From positions 3,410,001 through 3,474,000 of the forward strand of contig NZ_RJVJ01000001.1 in the NCBI RefSeq assembly GCF_003751605.1: a stretch of DNA of 64,000 nucleotides, written 5' to 3'. This DNA is from Kitasatospora cineracea. GTDB taxonomy: Bacteria > Actinomycetota > Actinomycetes > Streptomycetales > Streptomycetaceae. This document shows positions 60,090 through 64,000 of this stretch, in pieces. Position numbers and translations under genes: made by a program. Each line of letters opens with the position of its first letter. Position 1 is the first letter of the stretch. The notes under the pieces were generated by a model that saw only the letters and a list, made by a program, of their open reading frames with translations, was not told the DNA's origin and made no database searches.

Positions 60090-62044
60090 GCCCCTGCCTT
60101 GGTCGGTACGTCGTCGGTCGGGGCGGCCTGCGCGGGCAGCTGCGCCTCGTGGAACTCCAACTGCTGCCGCCGGCCGGCGATCAGGCCCTCCGGGCGGAAG
60201 CGCATCAGCAGGATCAGCGCCACGCCGAACGCCAGCAGCTGGTAGGACTGCAGGAACTCCAGCTTCGCCGGGATCAGGAACAGCAGCGCCGCGCCCACCA
60301 GCGGGCCGCTGATGGTGCCCATGCCGCCGAGGATCACCGCGGCCAGCAGGAACGCCGAGTTCGGCGGCGTCGGGCTGCTGAACAGGTACTGGTCGGGCGA
60401 GATCGCGCCCGACACGTGCGCCTGCACCGCGCCGGCCAGGCCGGCCAGCGTCGCGCCCAGCGCGAAGGCGATCAGCTTCACCCGGAAGCCGTTGATGCCC
60501 ATCGCCTCGGCCGCCGTCTCGTCCTCGCGGATCGCCACCCAGGCCCGGCCGATCCGGGAGTTGGCGACCCGGCCGAACACCGTCACCACGATCGCGGTGG
60601 CCACCAGCATCAGCAGCAGGTAGTTGCCGTTCTTGCCCAGGTGCAGGCCCGCGAAGTCGTGCGCCGAACCGAAGTCGAAGCCGAACAGGTTGACGTCCGG
60701 GATCGCCGCGATGCCGTTCGGGCCGTTGGTCAGGCTCGGGCCGGAGCGGCCGTCCAGGTTGTTCATGGCGATCCGGAAGATCTCGCCGAAGCCCAGCGTC
60801 ACGATCGCCAGGTAGTCGCCGCGCAGCCGCAGCGTCGGCGCGCCGATCACCACGCCGAACACCAGCGCCGCCAGCGCGCCGATCAGCACCGCCACCGGGA
60901 ACGGCAGGTGCACGCCGCTGAACACCGAGAACTGCGAGCCCGACACCAGCGCCGCCGCGTACGCGCCGACGCCCAGGAAGGCCACGTAGCCGAGGTCCAG
61001 CAGGCCGGCCAGGCCGACCACCACGTTCAGGCCGAGCGCCACCGTGGCGAAGATCAGGATGTTCGTGCCGATCAGCACGTACGTCTCGCTGCCCTGGGTG
61101 AACGGGAACGCGCCCGCCGCCGCGAACGCCGCGCCGGTGGTCACCGCCCGGTTCCGGGCGGTCAGTTCGCGCAGCCGGCCGATCGCGCCCGAGGCCAGCA
61201 GCGCCGCGGTGCCGAAGGCCGTCAGCAGCAGGAAGCCGACGAACAGCTCGCCGTACTCGGTGGAGACGCCGAACTCGACCACGCCCAGGCCCACCGCGAA
61301 CACCGCGGTGACCACCAGGATCTCCGCCCAGGCGGGCAGCTTCCAGGCGGCGGGCAGCGGGCGCTCGATCCGGCCGATCCGCAGCCATCCGTCCAGCAGC
61401 CGCCACAGCCGGAACCCGGCGATCGCCAGCGGCAGCGCGACGAAGAACCACAGGTTCTCGGTGAAGATCGGCCGGATGCCCGGCGGCACCGCGTGCAGCG
61501 CCCAGCCCTGGCCGAAGCCGACCCGCAGCACCACCGAGACCACCAGCGCCGCGTACAGGCCCCAGTGCAGCTCGGGGTGGCGGACGGTGCGGCGGCGGTC
61601 CAGCGGCAGGCCGAGCGCGCCGACCACGGCGAGCAGCGAGCCGGCCGCGGCCAGCCAGCCGCCCGGGTCCAGGTTGACCAGGCCGTTCAGCTCGACGGCG
61701 ATCGCCGCCACCGCGTACCAGCACACCGCCATGGTGCCCAGCGCGGCGAGCAGCACGCCGTTGTGGCCGCCCGACGGGCTCAGCCAGCGCAGGCCCTTCA
61801 GGCCGGCCGCGGCCAGTGCCAGCAGCGCGGTCAGCAGGCCGCCGGCCAGCGCCAGCCACTGCAGGCCGGCCGGGGAGCCGTAGTACGTCAGGTCGCCGGG
61901 GAAGTCCGGCGTCCAGGTCCAGGACATGGCCGCGGAGGCGGCGGCGAGCACGCCGCCGAGCACCGCCGCGCCGTAGCCGAGCCGGGCGGGCAGCGGCAGG
62001 ACCGGGGAGGTCTCGTGGGTCGTCGGAGTCGTCATCGTGCTCAC
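60086..62044 (-). CDS. livM: Branched-chain amino acid ABC transporter permease LivM (long form)
   Basis: 652 aa. The C-terminal ~350 residues are a standard LivM permease: LGLNVVVGLAGLLDLGYVAF, PTLRLRGDYLAIVTLGFGEI, SRIGRAWVAIREDETAAEAMG and GGMGTISGPLVGAALL. The first ~250 residues add several extra helices (for example WLALAGGLLTALLALAAAG and WLAAAGSLLAVVGALGLPL), making it about twice the enteric length. GTG 62044 overlaps the livH stop; ATG 62035 would be three codons shorter. Confidence 0.92.
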   Translation of the reverse strand: MSTMTTPTTHETSPVLPLPARLGYGAAVLGGVLAAASAAMSWTWTPDFPGDLTYYGSPAGLQWLALAGGLLTALLALAAAGLKGLRWLSPSGGHNGVLLAALGTMAVCWYAVAAIAVELNGLVNLDPGGWLAAAGSLLAVVGALGLPLDRRRTVRHPELHWGLYAALVVSVVLRVGFGQGWALHAVPPGIRPIFTENLWFFVALPLAIAGFRLWRLLDGWLRIGRIERPLPAAWKLPAWAEILVVTAVFAVGLGVVEFGVSTEYGELFVGFLLLTAFGTAALLASGAIGRLRELTARNRAVTTGAAFAAAGAFPFTQGSETYVLIGTNILIFATVALGLNVVVGLAGLLDLGYVAFLGVGAYAAALVSGSQFSVFSGVHLPFPVAVLIGALAALVFGVVIGAPTLRLRGDYLAIVTLGFGEIFRIAMNNLDGRSGPSLTNGPNGIAAIPDVNLFGFDFGSAHDFAGLHLGKNGNYLLLMLVATAIVVTVFGRVANSRIGRAWVAIREDETAAEAMGINGFRVKLIAFALGATLAGLAGAVQAHVSGAISPDQYLFSSPTPPNSAFLLAAVILGGMGTISGPLVGAALLFLIPAKLEFLQSYQLLAFGVALILLMRFRPEGLIAGRRQQLEFHEAQLPAQAAPTDDVPTKAGA

Positions 62045-62970
62045 ACCCGATCCGCGACGCGCTCGCCGAGCAGGCCCTGCGGCCGCACCAGCAGGACCAC
62101 GATCAGCAGCACGAACGCCCACACGTTGGCCCAGGCGCCGCCGCCGAGCTGGTGCATGCCCGGGACGTCCTGGATGTACGCGGTGGCCAGCGACTCGGCG
62201 ACGCCCAGCACCAGGCCGCCCAGCATCGCGCCGTAGATGTTGCCGATGCCGCCCAGCACGGCCGCGGTGAACGCCTTCAGGCCGGCCAGGAAGCCCATGG
62301 TGAAGTCGACCTGGCCGTACCGCAGGCCGTGCGCGACGGCCGCGACGGCGGCGAAGGCCGCGCCGAGCGCGAACGCCACCACGATGATCCGGTCGGTGTC
62401 GATGCCCATCAGCTTCGCGGTGTCCGGGTCCTGCGCGGTGGCCTGCATCGCCCGGCCGGTGCGGGTCAGCCGCACGAAGGCGGCCAGCACCAGCATGCAC
62501 AGCGGTGCGGCGACCAGCAGGAACAGGTCGTTGCGCTGCAGGTGGAAGGAGCCCAGGCCGATCGGGTCGCCCTCGAACTGCGGGAAGGACAGCGCCTTCT
62601 TGGCGCCCGGGTAGAACGCCCACACCACCTGCTGCAGCGCGATCGACAGGCCGATCGCGGTGATCAGCGGCGCCAGCCGGGGCGCCGTGCGCAGCGGCCG
62701 GTAGGCGAACCGCTCGGCGGCGGCGGCGGTGAGCACGGAGGCGAGCACACCGCCGAGGATCATGACCGGCAGCGCCAGCCAGAGGGAGGTGCCGTGCGGC
62801 AGTGCCGCGTAGGCGGTCAGCGCGCCGAAGCCGCCGATCATGAATATCTCGCCGTGGGCGAAGTTGATGAGCTGGACGATGCCGTAGACCATCGTGTAGC
62901 CGATGGCGATCAGGCCGTACATCAGGCCGAGCATCAGTCCGTTGGCCAGGTTTTGCGGCAGTTCGTGCAC
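62041..62970 (-). CDS. livH: Branched-chain amino acid ABC transporter permease LivH
   Basis: 309 aa. Typical LivH blocks: NLANGLMLGLMYGLIAIGYT, VQLINFAHGEIFMIGGFGA, RTGRAMQATAQDPDTAKLMGI and FTAAVLGGIGNIYGAMLGG. About eight helices. GTG 62970 with GGAGG upstream is the start. The stop overlaps livM. A hairpin at 63003-63031 separates it from livK. Confidence 0.94.
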   Translation of the reverse strand: MHELPQNLANGLMLGLMYGLIAIGYTMVYGIVQLINFAHGEIFMIGGFGALTAYAALPHGTSLWLALPVMILGGVLASVLTAAAAERFAYRPLRTAPRLAPLITAIGLSIALQQVVWAFYPGAKKALSFPQFEGDPIGLGSFHLQRNDLFLLVAAPLCMLVLAAFVRLTRTGRAMQATAQDPDTAKLMGIDTDRIIVVAFALGAAFAAVAAVAHGLRYGQVDFTMGFLAGLKAFTAAVLGGIGNIYGAMLGGLVLGVAESLATAYIQDVPGMHQLGGGAWANVWAFVLLIVVLLVRPQGLLGERVADRV

Positions 62971-63002
62971 CGCGGGCCTCCGTGGATAGGGGGGTACGAG
63001 GA

Positions 63003-63031
63003 GGCGGAGGGCACTTGTGGTGCCCTCCGCC
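63003..63031 (-). terminator. Intra-operon hairpin between livK and livH
   Basis: Perfect 11-bp stem GGCGGAGGGCA / TGCCCTCCGCC with a seven-base loop. It lies 34 bp after the livK stop and 33 bp before livH. Such partial terminators or 3'-end stabilisers commonly let the binding protein be made in excess over the permease. Confidence 0.7.
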
Positions 63032-63064
63032 GTCACGGCTGTCTTGCGGGGGGAGGGGTGCGGA

Positions 63065-64000
63065 TCAGCCGGTGTAGGTACCGCTCTTGACCTTCTTCCA
63101 CGCGCCGCCCTGGACGCTGTACACGGTGAGCTGCTTGTTGGTGGTGTCGCCGTACTCGTCGAAGGAGACCGGGCCGGTGACGCCGGTGAACTTCACCTTG
63201 CCGAGTTCGTCCAGCACCTTGGTGCGCAGGTCGTCCGGGACCTTGCCGCCGTTGTGCTCGACCGCGGCCTTGACCGCCTCGATGACCGACCAGGCGGCGT
63301 CGTAGGAGTAGCCGCCGTAGGCCGCGTACGGGTCCTTGTAGCCGGCCTTGGCGTAGTTGGCGACGAACTCCTTGGCGGTGTCCAGCTCCTCGACCGGGAC
63401 GCCGACCGAGGTGGCCAGGTCGCCCTCGCCGTTGCCGTTGGCGAGCTTGATGAACTCCGGGTCGTAGATGCCGTCGCCGCCGAACAGCGGGACCTTGGCC
63501 CCGCCCTTCTTGATCTGGTCGCTCAGCGGGCCGGCGTCCGGGTACTCGCCGCCGTAGTAGACCGAGTCGGCGCCGGAGGAGGCGACCTTGGTGGCGACCG
63601 CGGAGAAGTCCTTGTCGCCCGGGTTGATGTGGTCGGCGCCGACCACGGTGCCGCCGAGCCGCTTGAACTCGGCCTGGAAGATGGCGGCCAGGCCCGCGCC
63701 GTAGGTCTTCTTGTCGTCGATGACGTAGACCTTGGTCTTCTTCGCGTCGTTGTACAGGTACTGGGCGGCGAACTTGCCCTGCACCACGTCGGTGGTGGCG
63801 GTGCGGAAGTACGACTTGTACTGGCGGGCGAACTGGTTCTCGCCCCACTTCGGGCCGAGCGACAGCTCCGGGCTGGTGTTGGCCGGCGAGACCTGGGCCA
63901 GCTTGGCGTCGTCGAAGACCTTCTGCATGGTCTGCGAGACGCTGGAGTTCAGCGGGCCGACCACGCCGACGACGCCCTTGGTGTCGACCAGGGCGGTGGC
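63065..64000 (-). CDS. livK: Branched-chain amino acid ABC transporter substrate-binding protein LivK (partial)
   Basis: The C-terminal ~311 residues are present; the N terminus with its signal peptide lies beyond the right edge of the window. Periplasmic-binding-protein type 1 features include VVGVVGPLNSS, KKTKVYVIDDKKTYGAGLAA, DFSAVATKVASSGADSVYYGG and PYAAYGGYSYDAAWSVIEAV. It delivers branched-chain amino acids (or a related ligand) to LivHM. The frame stays open to base 64000 without a stop. Confidence 0.92.
   Translation of the reverse strand, partial: ATALVDTKGVVGVVGPLNSSVSQTMQKVFDDAKLAQVSPANTSPELSLGPKWGENQFARQYKSYFRTATTDVVQGKFAAQYLYNDAKKTKVYVIDDKKTYGAGLAAIFQAEFKRLGGTVVGADHINPGDKDFSAVATKVASSGADSVYYGGEYPDAGPLSDQIKKGGAKVPLFGGDGIYDPEFIKLANGNGEGDLATSVGVPVEELDTAKEFVANYAKAGYKDPYAAYGGYSYDAAWSVIEAVKAAVEHNGGKVPDDLRTKVLDELGKVKFTGVTGPVSFDEYGDTTNKQLTVYSVQGGAWKKVKSGTYTG

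Overview
This 64 kb window comes from a high-GC actinomycete chromosome, almost certainly Streptomycetaceae (Streptomyces or Kitasatospora). Codons are strongly G/C-ending, GTG starts and ATGA/GTGA overlaps are common, and the order his – WXG100 locus – hisI/trpE – trpCMBA – lgt – gltBD – pyk – pdtaR – livFGMHK is the one I recall from the core of Streptomyces chromosomes. There is no rRNA operon, prophage, insertion sequence or CRISPR array.

Layout: 1-7.2 kb holds an NYN-domain nuclease, a two-gene ABC transporter, a DUF2567 membrane protein, a YbaK deacylase, a Lon-N domain protein and a large unknown membrane protein. 7.3-13.0 kb is the his operon (hisD-hisC-hisB-small membrane protein-hisH-priA-ridA-like-hisF). 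13.1-18.0 kb is an accessory patch with a VOC protein, a TIGR03085 protein and a WXG100/type VII-secretion-like pair with unknown neighbours. 18.1-25.2 kb is hisI and the trp genes, including trpM (49 aa). trpF is not in the window and PriA is expected to cover it. 25.3-29.1 kb holds a MauE/DoxX-DsbA thiol-redox pair, lgt and a VIT1-type transporter. 29.1-35.7 kb is gltBD behind a long structured leader.

35.8-52.6 kb is the least conserved-looking part. It has an NTF2-like protein, a LAL-type LuxR regulator and an XRE/DUF5753 regulator, followed by an aldehyde dehydrogenase and a nine-gene minus-strand operon. That operon encodes a SagB-like tandem nitroreductase, stand-alone AMP-ligase, carrier protein, DapB-like reductase, class II aldolase, MFS exporter, free-standing condensation enzyme, HAD phosphatase and acyl-CoA dehydrogenase. 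This is the best candidate for an undescribed system: a fully dissociated single-carrier NRPS-like pathway with unusual tailoring enzymes and several altered signature motifs. Upstream of it lie a repeated translation-initiation motif, a 27-codon mini-ORF and a frameshifted gene remnant.

52.8-64 kb returns to core genes: a Tat-exported 5'-nucleotidase, pyk, a lipoprotein, an unusual short-variable-arm tRNA with a CAA anticodon, the ANTAR regulator PdtaR and the branched-chain amino acid ABC transporter livFGMHK, whose livK runs off the right edge.
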